64,000 nt of DNA from JANMEX01 sp041751995 (GTDB lineage: Bacteria; Pseudomonadota; Alphaproteobacteria; Rhizobiales; Rhizobiaceae): NCBI GenBank assembly GCA_041751995.1, contig JBGSHY010000001.1, positions 1-64,000 on the forward strand, read 5' to 3'. A program made the translations under genes and the position numbers. A model generated the notes under the pieces. The model was given only the letters and a program-made list of their open reading frames with translations. It made no database searches and was not told the origin of the DNA. Of the stretch, positions 34,842 to 44,440 are shown one piece after another; position 1 is the first letter of the stretch, and every line of letters starts with the position of its first letter.

Positions 34842-36155
34842 ATGACCGCGCCGCGCATCTCGTTTGTTTCACTTGGCTGCCCGAAGGCTCTCGTCGATTC
34901 CGAGCGGATCATCACGCGCCTGCGCGCTGAAGGCTATGAAATCACGCGCAAGCATGATGGCGCGGACATGGTGATCGTCAACACCTGCGGCTTTCTCGAC
35001 AGCGCCCGCGATGAATCGCTGCAGGCAATCGGCTCGGCGCTCAATGAAAATGGCAAGGTTATCGTCACCGGCTGCCTCGGTGCGGAGCCGGATGTCATTC
35101 GCCAACGCCACCCGAACGTCCTGGCCATTACCGGCCCCCAGGCTTATGAGAGCGTGATGAACGCCGTGCATGAAGCCGCGCCGCCGGAGCATGATCCGTT
35201 CATGGACTTGGTGCCGGAACAAGGCATCAAGCTGACGCCGCGCCACTACGCCTATCTGAAAATCTCCGAAGGCTGCTCGAACCGCTGCACCTTCTGCATC
35301 ATTCCGGCGCTGCGCGGCGATCTGGTTTCGCGTTCTGCTTCTGACGTATTGAAAGAAGCCGAGAAGCTTGTCGCCGCAGGCGTAAAGGAAATCCTCGTCA
35401 TTTCGCAGGATACCTCCGCCTACGGCCAGGACATCCGCTATGCCGAAAGCCAGTGGGGCGACAAGACAGTCCGCGCAAAGTTCGTTGATCTTTCGCGCGA
35501 ACTTGGCTCACTCGGCGTCTGGGTTCGCATGCACTATGTCTACCCCTACCCGCACGTCGATGATGTCATTCCGCTGATGGCCGACGGAAAGATCCTGCCC
35601 TACCTCGACATCCCGTTCCAGCACGCCAGCCCCAATGTGTTGAAGGCGATGAAACGCCCTGCTCACGCCGACAAGGTGGTCGAGCGGATCCGGCGCTGGC
35701 GGGAAATCTGCCCGGATCTGGCGCTGCGCTCAACCTTCATCGCCGGCTTTCCCGGCGAGACAGAAGAAGATTTCGACATGCTGCTCGATTTCCTCGACGA
35801 GGCGAAGATCGAACGCGCTGGATGTTTCAAGTATGAGCCGGTCAAGGGTGCAAAGTCGAACGACCTTGGCCTGCCGTTCGTGCCGGAAGACGTCAAAGAA
35901 GCGCGGTTCAAGCGTTTTATGGCACGCCAGCAGAAAATCTCGGCCGACATCCTCAAGCGCAAGGTCGGCAAACGCCTGCCTGTCATCATCGACCAGTCGG
36001 ACGGCCTGACCGCCACAGGACGCACCAAGTATGATGCGCCGGAAATCGATGGCAATGTCCGCGTCACCTCACGCCGTCCGATACGGGTTGGCGACATTGT
36101 AACCGTCAAGATCGAAGCATCCGATGCCTATGACCTGCATGGCTCGGTTGCCTGA
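34842..36155 (+). CDS. rimO: Ribosomal protein S12 methylthiotransferase RimO
   Basis: The 437-residue radical-SAM enzyme has three N-terminal cluster cysteines (SLGCPK, NTCGF, VTGCLG), the radical-SAM motif SEGCSNRCTFC at about 147-157 and a C-terminal TRAM domain. It adds a methylthio group to the conserved aspartate of ribosomal protein S12. The ATG at 34842 gives the standard N terminus; the open frame upstream overlaps the divergent CocE gene and lacks similarity. Confidence 0.96.
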   Translation: MTAPRISFVSLGCPKALVDSERIITRLRAEGYEITRKHDGADMVIVNTCGFLDSARDESLQAIGSALNENGKVIVTGCLGAEPDVIRQRHPNVLAITGPQAYESVMNAVHEAAPPEHDPFMDLVPEQGIKLTPRHYAYLKISEGCSNRCTFCIIPALRGDLVSRSASDVLKEAEKLVAAGVKEILVISQDTSAYGQDIRYAESQWGDKTVRAKFVDLSRELGSLGVWVRMHYVYPYPHVDDVIPLMADGKILPYLDIPFQHASPNVLKAMKRPAHADKVVERIRRWREICPDLALRSTFIAGFPGETEEDFDMLLDFLDEAKIERAGCFKYEPVKGAKSNDLGLPFVPEDVKEARFKRFMARQQKISADILKRKVGKRLPVIIDQSDGLTATGRTKYDAPEIDGNVRVTSRRPIRVGDIVTVKIEASDAYDLHGSVA

Positions 36156-36165
36156 GCTGCCGCTG

Positions 36166-36591
36166 CTATTTATTGGCCTCCAGTGGCGGCAACTCGGCGT
36201 CCCAGCTTTTCAGGATGAGGTCACGCGCCTTGTGTGCCAGGTTCAGTGACGGGGAATTCAGCACTGACATCGGCAGCTTTGGATCTGCAACGGGTGATTT
36301 TGGCACCAAACTTCCTGCCTGAACCATGGCTTTCGCCACCTCATTGTCTTCAACAATGGCCAGTGATCCCCAATAAAGCTTCCAGAACGTCTTGCGGGAT
36401 TCCTCCCATTTCGCGGGCTCCGTCTCCACCGCGAGTGACGACAAGGCCTCTGTGGCAGAAAGCGTTATGCTCAGTTGTTTCTGCAGGAAGGGCTCCAGGT
36501 TTTTCTGCTTTGACGTGGCATTATATTGCCAGGCGCTCACCGTTAGTGAAACAAGCGTCAGCATCCAGGGGACTATCGTCGCATAATTCAT
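36166..36591 (-). CDS. Hypothetical membrane-anchored protein
   Basis: From the ATG at 36591, with GGAG upstream, the 141-residue protein has one N-terminal membrane segment (TIVPWMLTLVSLTVSAW) and a soluble helical remainder. It would be anchored with its C-terminal part on one face of the inner membrane. I do not recognise a family. Its end is 10 bp from the rimO stop on the opposite strand. Confidence 0.6.
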   Translation of the reverse strand: MNYATIVPWMLTLVSLTVSAWQYNATSKQKNLEPFLQKQLSITLSATEALSSLAVETEPAKWEESRKTFWKLYWGSLAIVEDNEVAKAMVQAGSLVPKSPVADPKLPMSVLNSPSLNLAHKARDLILKSWDAELPPLEANK

Positions 36592-36690
36592 AGCGGGCTC
36601 CATCAAAATGAAGCGCCCCGTGAGAAACTACTCCCGATCTGCCGGTCATGCAATTTCGAGCCGCAGGATCGGCTGATGATTATGGTAACC

Positions 36691-36710
36691 AAAGTGTTTA
36701 ACGACACTTT
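36691..36710. promoter_or_regulatory. Perfect inverted repeat, possible operator
   Basis: AAAGTGTTTAACGACACTTT has 7-bp arms separated by 6 bp. It lies in the 190-bp gap between two divergent genes, 72 bp before the acyltransferase ATG. The size fits a dimeric repressor site. It is not followed by a T-run and its stem is weak, so it is unlikely to be a terminator. Confidence 0.35.
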
Positions 36711-36781
36711 GCAGTTTTTCACACTGACAGCTCAGGTTGCCCTAGTGTCACGCTTTCCGCAGTTGCAGGGAGGCGCATCGC

Positions 36782-37885
36782 ATGACTTCCAGTCAGGACA
36801 AGCCGGACAGCACCCGCTTCGCGCTGCTTGACCTGCTGCGGCTGTTTGCGGCGCTGATGGTTGTCGCCTTTCACTGGCTGTTCCGCGGCCATGCCGCCAG
36901 TCAGCAGTTCACAGATTTCCCTGATGCTGCCAGGCTTGCTGTTTATGGCTACATCGGAGTGGACTGGTTTTTTGTCATATCCGGATTTGTCATTGCCTGG
37001 ACCGCCGAAGGTCGAAATGCCATTACATTTGCTGTCCTGCGCTTTGCCCGCCTCTACCCGGGCGACATTGCCTGCATGACCATCACATTCCTCATGACAG
37101 TCTCCTACAATTGGCCGCAGTTTTCACCGGATTGGACGGATTGGCTGGCCAACAGCACGATGTTCGCGCCTGTCCTCGGCCGGCAATTCATGGACGGCGC
37201 CTACTGGTCAATCGTTGTCGAGATTGTCTTTTACGGCTGGGTGTTTATCGGGCTTGCTACGGGTCTGTGGAACCGGCGCATCCCGATCGCATTTATCTGG
37301 CTGGCGGCGTCAGTTGCCAATATGGTTTGGATCAAATCGGAAGTGCTCCGGTTTGTCCTGATCACAGATTTTGCACCATGGTTCATCATCGGCATGATGA
37401 TGCAGGATATCTGGAAGCGTGGCGCGAAGCTAGAAGTGATGGTCATATTGGTCACCGCGTTTTTCGCCAGTTGCCTGTCGCTTGCGATTCAGGTGCCAGG
37501 TTTTGCCGAAGACTATGGCGTGGCGCCCGAACTGATGCTGCTTTTCAGTCTCAACCTCCTCGGCATCCTGCTGATCGCCGCCGCGATCAGTGCACGGAAT
37601 GTCAGCCCGAAAATCGCGCGATGGTCTGTAGTAGCCGGCGCCGTCAGCTATCCGCTTTACCTGTTCCACCAACACGCAGGCTACATGCTGATTGACCGGT
37701 TTTCGCCGCTTCTGGGAAGTTTGGGAGCTGCAATCGTTGCGTTGGCCGCAACTTTCGCTGTCGCCATATCGACCGCGCTGCTTATCGAGAAGCCCTTGCG
37801 CCCTCTTGTTGTCAGAACATTGCTGCGGCTCGTCGAGCGCGTAAAACACGCGCTGCACTGGACCGGAAACATCCACGCCAAATAA
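36782..37885 (+). CDS. Acyltransferase 3 family membrane protein
   Basis: The 367-residue protein has about ten membrane segments and matches the OafA/YrhL-type acyltransferase family. The catalytic His is in VAFHWLFRG near residue 33, VDWFFVISGF lies in helix 2, and RFARLYP follows. These enzymes move acyl groups onto surface sugars such as O-antigen or exopolysaccharide. It stands alone between a possible operator and the terminator of the convergent transporter operon. Confidence 0.9.
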   Translation: MTSSQDKPDSTRFALLDLLRLFAALMVVAFHWLFRGHAASQQFTDFPDAARLAVYGYIGVDWFFVISGFVIAWTAEGRNAITFAVLRFARLYPGDIACMTITFLMTVSYNWPQFSPDWTDWLANSTMFAPVLGRQFMDGAYWSIVVEIVFYGWVFIGLATGLWNRRIPIAFIWLAASVANMVWIKSEVLRFVLITDFAPWFIIGMMMQDIWKRGAKLEVMVILVTAFFASCLSLAIQVPGFAEDYGVAPELMLLFSLNLLGILLIAAAISARNVSPKIARWSVVAGAVSYPLYLFHQHAGYMLIDRFSPLLGSLGAAIVALAATFAVAISTALLIEKPLRPLVVRTLLRLVERVKHALHWTGNIHAK

Positions 37886-37888
37886 AAA

Positions 37889-37909
37889 GGGCGGCCACAA
37901 GGGCCGCCC
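37889..37909 (-). terminator. Terminator of the BMP transporter operon
   Basis: An 8-bp stem (GGGCGGCC/GGCCGCCC) has a 5-nt loop and is followed on the minus strand by TTTTTATTT. It lies 21 bp after the stop of the binding-protein gene. The acyltransferase stop is only 3 bp from the other side. Confidence 0.9.
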
Positions 37910-37930
37910 ATCCAGACCAACTGTTCAGGA

Positions 37931-39004
37931 TTACTCTGGCAGCTTGTCGTCCACGCCTTTGACATACATCTTGAGGCCAAGCAGCGTGCCGTCATCGGCG
38001 CTTTCGCCAGCCTTCAGCCATTCGGTGCCATCCTGCTTCATGATCGGGCCGGTGAACGGCTTCAGCTCACCCGACTTGATCTTGGCTTCAGTGTCCATTG
38101 CCATGGCTTTCACATCGTCCGGCATGTTGGTGTACGGGGCCATCGTCAGGATGCCGTCCTTGAGGCCATCCCATGAGGATTCGCCACCCTTCCACGAGCC
38201 GTCAAGCACGGCATTGATGCGCTTGACATAGTAGGGACCCCAAGTGTCGACGATCGCGGTCAGCTGTGCGTTCGGGCCTGCGGTGATCTGGTCGAAAGCC
38301 TGACCGAAGGCCTTGATCTTGCGCTCTTCCGCAACCTGCATCGGGCCGGTCGAATCCGTATGCTGGGTGATGATGTCCACGCCCTGATCGATCAACGCCT
38401 TGGCGGCATCGGCTTCCTTGCCGGCGTCAAACCAGGTGTTGACCCAAACCACTTTCAGCTTGAAATCCGGATTGACGGACTGCGCGCCGAGCAGGAACGA
38501 ATTGATGCCCTGCACCACTTCCGGGATCGGGAATGAGGCGATGTAGCCGGCGGTGCCGGTTTTCGACATCTTGCCGGCGATCTGGCCGATGATGTAGCGG
38601 CCTTCATAGAAGCGCGAATTGTAGGTCGTCACGTTTGGAGCGGACTTGTAGCCGGTGGCGTGCTCGAACTTCACGTCCGGGAACTTCGCAGCAACGGCCA
38701 GCGTCTGGTCCATGAAGCCGAACGAGGTGGTGAACACGATGGCGCAGCCGGAACGGGCGAAACGTTCGATTGCGCGCTCGGCATCCGGGCCTTCCGGAAC
38801 GTTTTCGGCAAAAATGGTCTCGACCTTTTCGCCCAGTTCCTTGTCGACCAGCTGACGGCCAACGTCATGCGCCTGAGTCCAGCCGCCATCGGACTTCGAG
38901 CCGACATAAAGGAAGCAGGCCTTGATCTTGTCGGCGGCCAGTGCCGGAGCCGCCATCGAGGCGAGGAATGTGGCTGCAGCCAGCCCAGTCAGAATTTTCT
39001 TCAT
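37931..39004 (-). CDS. BMP family ABC transporter substrate-binding protein
   Basis: From the ATG at 39004 the 357-residue protein has a signal peptide (KKILTGLAAATFLASMAAPALA) and a BMP/PnrA-type periplasmic binding fold, with GSKSDGGWTQAHD near residue 37 and a nucleoside-site-like FPIPEVVQGIN. Members bind purine nucleosides or related ligands. It is the last gene of an ATPase-permease-permease-binding protein operon and is followed by a strong terminator. The open frame extends far upstream but overlaps the permease region without similarity. Confidence 0.92.
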   Translation of the reverse strand: MKKILTGLAAATFLASMAAPALAADKIKACFLYVGSKSDGGWTQAHDVGRQLVDKELGEKVETIFAENVPEGPDAERAIERFARSGCAIVFTTSFGFMDQTLAVAAKFPDVKFEHATGYKSAPNVTTYNSRFYEGRYIIGQIAGKMSKTGTAGYIASFPIPEVVQGINSFLLGAQSVNPDFKLKVVWVNTWFDAGKEADAAKALIDQGVDIITQHTDSTGPMQVAEERKIKAFGQAFDQITAGPNAQLTAIVDTWGPYYVKRINAVLDGSWKGGESSWDGLKDGILTMAPYTNMPDDVKAMAMDTEAKIKSGELKPFTGPIMKQDGTEWLKAGESADDGTLLGLKMYVKGVDDKLPE

Positions 39005-39054
39005 TGGTCGTACCTTTCCATTCAACGAAACAAGGGGCATTCCCGTCTTGATTC

Positions 39055-39975
39055 CTACCGGTCTGCCACAAACGGCCGCCCCAAAGAGGCCGGTGTGTTC
39101 ATCATCGTCAGGCGGCGATTGCCGGATATTAGAACCAAAACGATGATGGTTGCCAGATAGGGAAGAGAAGATAAAAGCTGTGAGGGGATTCCAAGTCCCA
39201 GCGCCTGCGCGTGCAATTGTCCAATAGTCACAGCGCCAAACAGATATGCGCCGCCAACCACGCGCCACGGCCGCCAGGAGGCGAACACCACAAGCGCCAG
39301 CGCGATCCAACCGCGGCCGGCCGTCATGTTTTCCACCCATTGCGGTGTATAGACCAGTGACAGATGGGCACCGGCAAGACCGGCGCATGCCCCGCCGAAC
39401 ATGACCGCCAGATAGCGGACTTTGACGACCGGAATGCCCAACGCATGGGCTGACGTGTGATTGTCGCCGACCGAGCGTAGCGTCAGCCCTGCCCGCGTCT
39501 TGAACAGAAACCAGGATACGGCGGCAACGAGGATCAGCGAGATGTAGAAGATCGGGTCCTGTCCGAACAGCAGTTTGCCAACCATCGGCAGTTCACTCAG
39601 GACCGGGATGTGGATATTGGCGAGGCGCACACCAGCCTGCCCGACGTACAACTCGCCGATGAGGCCGGACAGACCAAGCCCGGCCAGCGTCAAGGCAAGA
39701 CCGGTCGCCACCTGGTTGGTCACGAGCGTTAACGTCAGGAAAGCAAACGGCAGCGAGAATAGCGCACTTGCGATGATCGCCGCCAGAACGCCGAGCCACG
39801 GCGAACCAGTCTGCAATGACACGGCAAAACCGACAACCGCGCCGATCACCATCATGCCCTCAACACCAAGGTTCAAAACGCCGGAGCGCTCGACGACCAA
39901 TTCCCCGATGGCTGCAATCAAAAGCGGCGTTGCGGCGGTCGCGATGGTGAGGAGGATTGACTGGAAAATATCCAT
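39055..39975 (-). CDS. ABC transporter permease (BMP/nucleoside type)
   Basis: The 306-residue integral membrane protein has eight to nine hydrophobic segments and belongs to the BPD_transp_2 family. It shows the typical ERSGVLNLGVEGMMVIGAV at about residues 27-45 and a cytoplasmic loop GDNHTSAHALGI that contacts the ATPase. It pairs with the other permease of this operon. Its start is 1 bp after the stop of that permease; the binding protein gene follows 50 bp later. Confidence 0.93.
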   Translation of the reverse strand: MDIFQSILLTIATAATPLLIAAIGELVVERSGVLNLGVEGMMVIGAVVGFAVSLQTGSPWLGVLAAIIASALFSLPFAFLTLTLVTNQVATGLALTLAGLGLSGLIGELYVGQAGVRLANIHIPVLSELPMVGKLLFGQDPIFYISLILVAAVSWFLFKTRAGLTLRSVGDNHTSAHALGIPVVKVRYLAVMFGGACAGLAGAHLSLVYTPQWVENMTAGRGWIALALVVFASWRPWRVVGGAYLFGAVTIGQLHAQALGLGIPSQLLSSLPYLATIIVLVLISGNRRLTMMNTPASLGRPFVADR

Positions 39976-39976
39976 C

Positions 39977-41056
39977 TCAGTTCCCCTTTGCCGCTGAGCG
40001 GGCCGCGAACACGATCCGGTAATGAATGAGCGTGTCACAGGCGAGCACGAAAAACAGCAACATGCCTTGGAACACGCGCGCCAGCTTGTCTGACAGCCCA
40101 AGCGAAATCTGCGCTGCCTCGCCGCCAAGATAGGTCAAGGCCAGCACGAGGCCGGCAGCGACAATCCCGAGCGGGTTCAGGCGCCCGAGGAACGCCACGA
40201 TGATGGCAGTGAAACCATAGCCGGGCGAAATCGACGGACGAAGCTGGCCAATAGCGCCGGAAACCTCGGATATGCCGGCGAGACCCGCCAGCGCGCCGGA
40301 GAACATGAAGGCAAAGAACACCATTTTCGGTGCATCAATGCCCGCAAACCTCGCCGCGCGCGGTGATGCGCCTTGAACACGGATATCAAACCCGCGCTTG
40401 GTGCGTTTGAGCATGTACCAGACAAGCACCGCCGCTACGATGGCGAAGACAATGCCCCAGTTTGCCCGCCCGGACGAAGGCATCATTTCAGGCAGAACCG
40501 CAAATGGATTGAACCGGCGCGATTCCGGGAAATTGTTGCCCTCCGGATTGCGCCACGGACCGCGCACCATCCAGTCGAGGAACAATTGCATGACATAAAC
40601 CAGCATCAGGCTGGTGAGGATTTCATTGGTATTGAATTTCACCTTTAGCAACGCCGGTATCGCGCCAAACAAGGCGCCGCCGATCAACCCGAGGATCAGC
40701 ATGACCGGAAGCGTCAACACGGACTGCCATTCGGGAAACATCACCGGCGGAATCGAGCCCATCAGCGCGCCGGCGATGAACTGGCCTTCGGCGCCGATGT
40801 TCCAGTTGTTCGAGGCATAGGCGACCGAAAGACCGACCGCGATCAGAATCAGGGGTGCGGCCTTGATCGCCAGCTCGTGCAGCGACCAGACTTCGCTGAG
40901 TGGCTCAACAAAGTAGGTATAAAGCGCAGTCAGCGGATTTTGCCCGGACGCAGCAAAGACAATCGCACCGGCGATCAGCGTCAGACCGAAGGCGATGAAA
41001 GGCGAAAGCGCTGAAAACAACGCTGAATGTTGCGGGCGCTTGATGAGCATGATCAT
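39977..41056 (-). CDS. ABC transporter permease (BMP/nucleoside type)
   Basis: The 359-residue membrane protein belongs to the same family as the neighbouring permease and has SNNWNIGAEGQFIAGALMGS near residue 85. The ATPase stop is separated from its ATG at 41056 by 1 bp (TGACATG). An ATG two codons later and a GTG five codons earlier are alternatives. Together the two permeases form the translocation pore. Confidence 0.93.
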   Translation of the reverse strand: MIMLIKRPQHSALFSALSPFIAFGLTLIAGAIVFAASGQNPLTALYTYFVEPLSEVWSLHELAIKAAPLILIAVGLSVAYASNNWNIGAEGQFIAGALMGSIPPVMFPEWQSVLTLPVMLILGLIGGALFGAIPALLKVKFNTNEILTSLMLVYVMQLFLDWMVRGPWRNPEGNNFPESRRFNPFAVLPEMMPSSGRANWGIVFAIVAAVLVWYMLKRTKRGFDIRVQGASPRAARFAGIDAPKMVFFAFMFSGALAGLAGISEVSGAIGQLRPSISPGYGFTAIIVAFLGRLNPLGIVAAGLVLALTYLGGEAAQISLGLSDKLARVFQGMLLFFVLACDTLIHYRIVFAARSAAKGN

Positions 41057-41057
41057 G

Positions 41058-42602
41058 TCAGATTGCCCCACCCATCAGCATGCCGACATGTTCGAGCGTC
41101 GCATCGGCAATCGGCATTGGCAACGACAGCTTGCCATGATTCATCACGGCCAGGCGGTCGGAAATTTCAAACAATTCATCAAGGTCCTGGCTTATGATCA
41201 AAACCGCAGCGCCGCTGCGCGCAAGATCGACAATCGACTGACGAATGCGTGCGCAGGCACCGGCATCAACGCCCCAGGTTGGCTGGTTGATGACCAGAAC
41301 GGATGGATTGCGATCCAGCTCGCGGCCAATCAGGAATTTCTGCAGATTGCCGCCCGACAAGGCCCCCGCATCCGGATCCTCGGCGCTTTTCCGCACATCC
41401 ATGACCTCAACGATCCGCTTGGCCGCCGCTGTGATCGACGACCGATTGATGACGCGGAAAGGGCCCTTGGAAAAGGCTCTCGCATCCGAAATGGCGCGCG
41501 ACAGAAAAAGATTGTCGGAAAGGCTCATCGTCGGCACGGCGCCATGCCCAAGCCGCTCTTCCGGCACAAAGCCTGCGCCGAGCAAACGCCGCTCGGAAAT
41601 GCCGAGATTGCCCGCCGGCTTGCCGCGAATGGAAATCGTTTCAGCGCTGGCCTGTTTGCGCTCACCCGACACCGCATCAAAAAATTCGCCCTGCCCGTTG
41701 CCCGCAACGCCGGCAATGCCGACGACTTCGCCCGGAAGAACATCAAGTGTGATGTCCTTCAGCGCCATCGAGAACGGCCCTGAAGGTTTTTGCGATAAGC
41801 CCTTGATCGACAATAGCGGCATGGCGGCTGCATCATCGGCTGGCGCCGGGCGTATGACTGCGGCGATGTCATTGCCAACCATCATTCGCGCCAGCGAGGC
41901 CGCCGTTTCCGCGCGCGGATCGCATTCGCCGACCACCTTGCCATGACGAAGCACAGTGGCGCGGTCACAGATGCGCTGCACCTCATCAAGCCGATGGCTG
42001 ATGTAGAGGATCGACTTGCCCTCGTCACGCAGACGTTCAAGCGTGACGAACAGCTTGTCTGCCTCCTGCGGCGTCAACACCGATGTCGGCTCGTCCAGAA
42101 TGATCAACTCTGGTTCCTGCAACAGGCAGCGCACAATCTCGATGCGTTGGCGTTCGCCTACCGAAAGGTCACCAACCAGGGAACTTGGATCCAACGGCAA
42201 GCCGTAAGCCTGGCTGATGGTTCGCGCTTTTTCTGCAACCTCAGAAACCGACGCGCCGCCGCTCAAGGCAAGCGCGATATTCTCCGCGGCGCTCAAAGCA
42301 TCAAACAGCGAAAAATGCTGGAAAACCATGCCGATGCCAAGGCTTCTTGCGAAATTTGGATTGGCTATCGTGACGTTCTGCCCCTTCCACGAAATGCTGC
42401 CTGCGTTCGGCTGTAGCGTTCCGTAGAGCATTTTCACCAATGTGGATTTGCCAGCGCCATTCTCACCGAGAAGCGCGTGGATCTCACCCTTGGAAATGGA
42501 AAGCGTGACGCCGTCGCAAGCGCGAAGCGAGCCGAATATCTTGGTCACGCCTTCAACCTGAAGAAGCGCGCGATCCCCTGACGCCAAATGTTCCCCGGCC
42601 AT
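41058..42602 (-). CDS. ABC transporter ATP-binding protein (two nucleotide-binding domains)
   Basis: The 514-residue protein fuses two ATPase domains. The first is complete (Walker A GENGAGKSTL, signature LSVGERQRIEI, Walker B IILDEPTSVL). The second is degenerate in the way usual for this family: GVAGNGQGEF replaces Walker A and VINQPTWGVD replaces the catalytic DEPT, with signature LSGGNLQKF. It resembles YufO/RbsA-type proteins that power nucleoside or sugar import. ATG 42602 follows an AAGG ribosome-binding site and opens the four-gene operon. Confidence 0.93.
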   Translation of the reverse strand: MAGEHLASGDRALLQVEGVTKIFGSLRACDGVTLSISKGEIHALLGENGAGKSTLVKMLYGTLQPNAGSISWKGQNVTIANPNFARSLGIGMVFQHFSLFDALSAAENIALALSGGASVSEVAEKARTISQAYGLPLDPSSLVGDLSVGERQRIEIVRCLLQEPELIILDEPTSVLTPQEADKLFVTLERLRDEGKSILYISHRLDEVQRICDRATVLRHGKVVGECDPRAETAASLARMMVGNDIAAVIRPAPADDAAAMPLLSIKGLSQKPSGPFSMALKDITLDVLPGEVVGIAGVAGNGQGEFFDAVSGERKQASAETISIRGKPAGNLGISERRLLGAGFVPEERLGHGAVPTMSLSDNLFLSRAISDARAFSKGPFRVINRSSITAAAKRIVEVMDVRKSAEDPDAGALSGGNLQKFLIGRELDRNPSVLVINQPTWGVDAGACARIRQSIVDLARSGAAVLIISQDLDELFEISDRLAVMNHGKLSLPMPIADATLEHVGMLMGGAI

Positions 42603-42716
42603 GTTACCTTTTTGGGTTTTCTTATGGTCCAAAGAAAGCCTAGCCGAATTGATTCCGCTTTGGAAAGGCCTATTTCCCAAGCATCTGTTGAAATCCTCGG
42701 CAGACAGTGACTTTGC

Positions 42717-43697
42717 TCAAGGAATGAGCACAGTGCCTCCGGTCGTTGCCCGGCTTTCGAGCAAGCGGTGAGCATCGCCAGCTTCCGCCAAACGGAATTT
42801 CTGGTTGACTGCTATGTTGACCGTGCCGGAAGTGACCTTTTCAAACAGCCGGTTGGCGGACAATTCCAGTTCAGCGCGGCTTGCCGTGTAGGCAAACAGT
42901 GTTGGCCGCGTCGCATAAAGCGAACCCCGGGCAACCAGATGGGTCAGCGTGAAGCCTTCTATCGGCCCGGACGATTGGCCAAACGGCACAAACATCCCGC
43001 GCGACTTCAAGCTATCGAGTGATGCCAGCCATGTGTCCCTGCCCACGGAATCATAGACAACATCCACGCCTTTTCCGCCGGTGATCTCCTTCACCCGCGC
43101 AACTATGTTTTCATGCTTGTATTCAATGACGTGATGATACCCATTCTTGCGCGCCAGTTCAGCCTTTTCTGGGCTGCCTGCAGTGCCGATCACCGTTGCG
43201 CCGATGGAATCGGCCCATTGGCCCGCAATCAGGCCCACGCCTCCGGCGGCGGCGTGGAACAAGATGGTCTGCCCCTTCTGCACCGGAAAAGTCCGGCACA
43301 GCAGCATTTCAGCAGTCATGCCTTTCAGCATCATGGCCGCAGCGGTGTCATCGCTGATGCCGTTTGGTATCTTCACCAACCGGTCCGCCACTATGTTTCT
43401 GGCTTCGCAATAGGCGCCAATTGTCGCGGCGTAGGCAACGCGGTCGCCAATTTGCAAACCCCTCACACCGTCGCCCAACGCTGTGACAACGCCTGTCGCC
43501 TCATTGCCCGGAATCAGCGGCAAGCCGCTTGGCAGCGTGTAGAGGCCTGTGCGGTAATAGACATCAATGAAATTCAGGCCGATTGCCGTATGCCTGATTT
43601 GCGCTTCACCAGCGGCCGGCGGCGCAAGGTCAATGTCGTCAAGCGTCAAGACTTCCGGGCCACCATGGCTGTGAATGCGGACTGCTTTAATTCTCAT
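42717..43697 (-). CDS. NADPH:quinone oxidoreductase family protein
   Basis: The 326-residue zinc-free medium-chain dehydrogenase/reductase begins RIKAVRIHSHGGPEVL. The cofactor-binding region is HAAAGGVGLIAGQWA at about residues 146-160. QOR enzymes reduce quinones with NADPH. Its ATG overlaps the stop of the pcs gene (ATGA), so the two are co-translated. The gene ends 115 bp before the start of the ABC operon on the same strand. Confidence 0.92.
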   Translation of the reverse strand: MRIKAVRIHSHGGPEVLTLDDIDLAPPAAGEAQIRHTAIGLNFIDVYYRTGLYTLPSGLPLIPGNEATGVVTALGDGVRGLQIGDRVAYAATIGAYCEARNIVADRLVKIPNGISDDTAAAMMLKGMTAEMLLCRTFPVQKGQTILFHAAAGGVGLIAGQWADSIGATVIGTAGSPEKAELARKNGYHHVIEYKHENIVARVKEITGGKGVDVVYDSVGRDTWLASLDSLKSRGMFVPFGQSSGPIEGFTLTHLVARGSLYATRPTLFAYTASRAELELSANRLFEKVTSGTVNIAVNQKFRLAEAGDAHRLLESRATTGGTVLIP

Positions 43698-44440
43698 GGC
43701 ATTTTGGCCTTGGACAATCCGTTTCCGAGGTCCGGAAACTTCTGCATTATGGCGCCGATCACAAAGAGATAGGCGCCTGTGACTGCCGTGCCGATTTTCA
43801 CCCAGTCCGGCGCATCCATCGCATAGAACAACCCTGCCCCGCCAAATCCGCACCAGACCAGAAAGATCGGCAGGTTGACCGCCCGCATCCTGACAACGCG
43901 CACCGGGTGCAGGAAACTGATCGGAACAAACGTCAGTATGGCGGCAAATAGCACCACTGCAAATGCCGCCATTTCGCCTGGTTCGACAATGAACAGCGTG
44001 AACACCACCATGTTCCACACCACCGGGAACCCCTTGAAGAAGTTCTCCTTGGTCTTCATGCCCATGTCGGCATAGTAAATCGCGCTTGAAACCACGATGA
44101 TTGCTGCTGACAGAAACGACAGGTTTTCGCCCATGAACCCGCGCTGATACAAAGCGAATGCCGGGATCAGCACATAGGTGACATAGTCGATAATGTTGTC
44201 GAGCGTGTCGCCGCTCCAGTTTGGCAACACTTCCTTGACCTGCAGCTTGCGCGCAATCGGCCCATCTATGCCGTCAACGAACAAGGCGAGACCGAGCCAC
44301 AAAAACATCGACGTCCAGCGCATTTCACTGGCAGCTACAACCGACAGAAAAGCCAGAAAAGACCCGGAAGCTGTCAAAAGGTGAACAGAAAACGCCTTCG
44401 CCTGCGGCCACGTCACCTTTTTCTTCTTCCTGGGTGCCAA
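43694..44440 (-). CDS. pcs: Phosphatidylcholine synthase
   Basis: The 248-residue protein has about eight membrane segments and the CDP-alcohol phosphotransferase motif DGIDGPIAR ... GDTLDNIID, with 12 residues between AR and G as in rhizobial Pcs. It condenses choline with CDP-diacylglycerol in the inner membrane. The start is set by a GGAGG ribosome-binding site 8 nt before a TTG at 44440, giving M-APRKKKK; the longer frame has no such site. The gene order with the quinone oxidoreductase suggests one transcript. Confidence 0.93.
   Translation of the reverse strand: MAPRKKKKVTWPQAKAFSVHLLTASGSFLAFLSVVAASEMRWTSMFLWLGLALFVDGIDGPIARKLQVKEVLPNWSGDTLDNIIDYVTYVLIPAFALYQRGFMGENLSFLSAAIIVVSSAIYYADMGMKTKENFFKGFPVVWNMVVFTLFIVEPGEMAAFAVVLFAAILTFVPISFLHPVRVVRMRAVNLPIFLVWCGFGGAGLFYAMDAPDWVKIGTAVTGAYLFVIGAIMQKFPDLGNGLSKAKMP

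Noticed and set aside
39005..39388. N-terminal extension of the BMP binding protein
   Set aside because: The signal peptide begins at 39004; the extension overlaps the upstream permease gene and is not similar to anything known.
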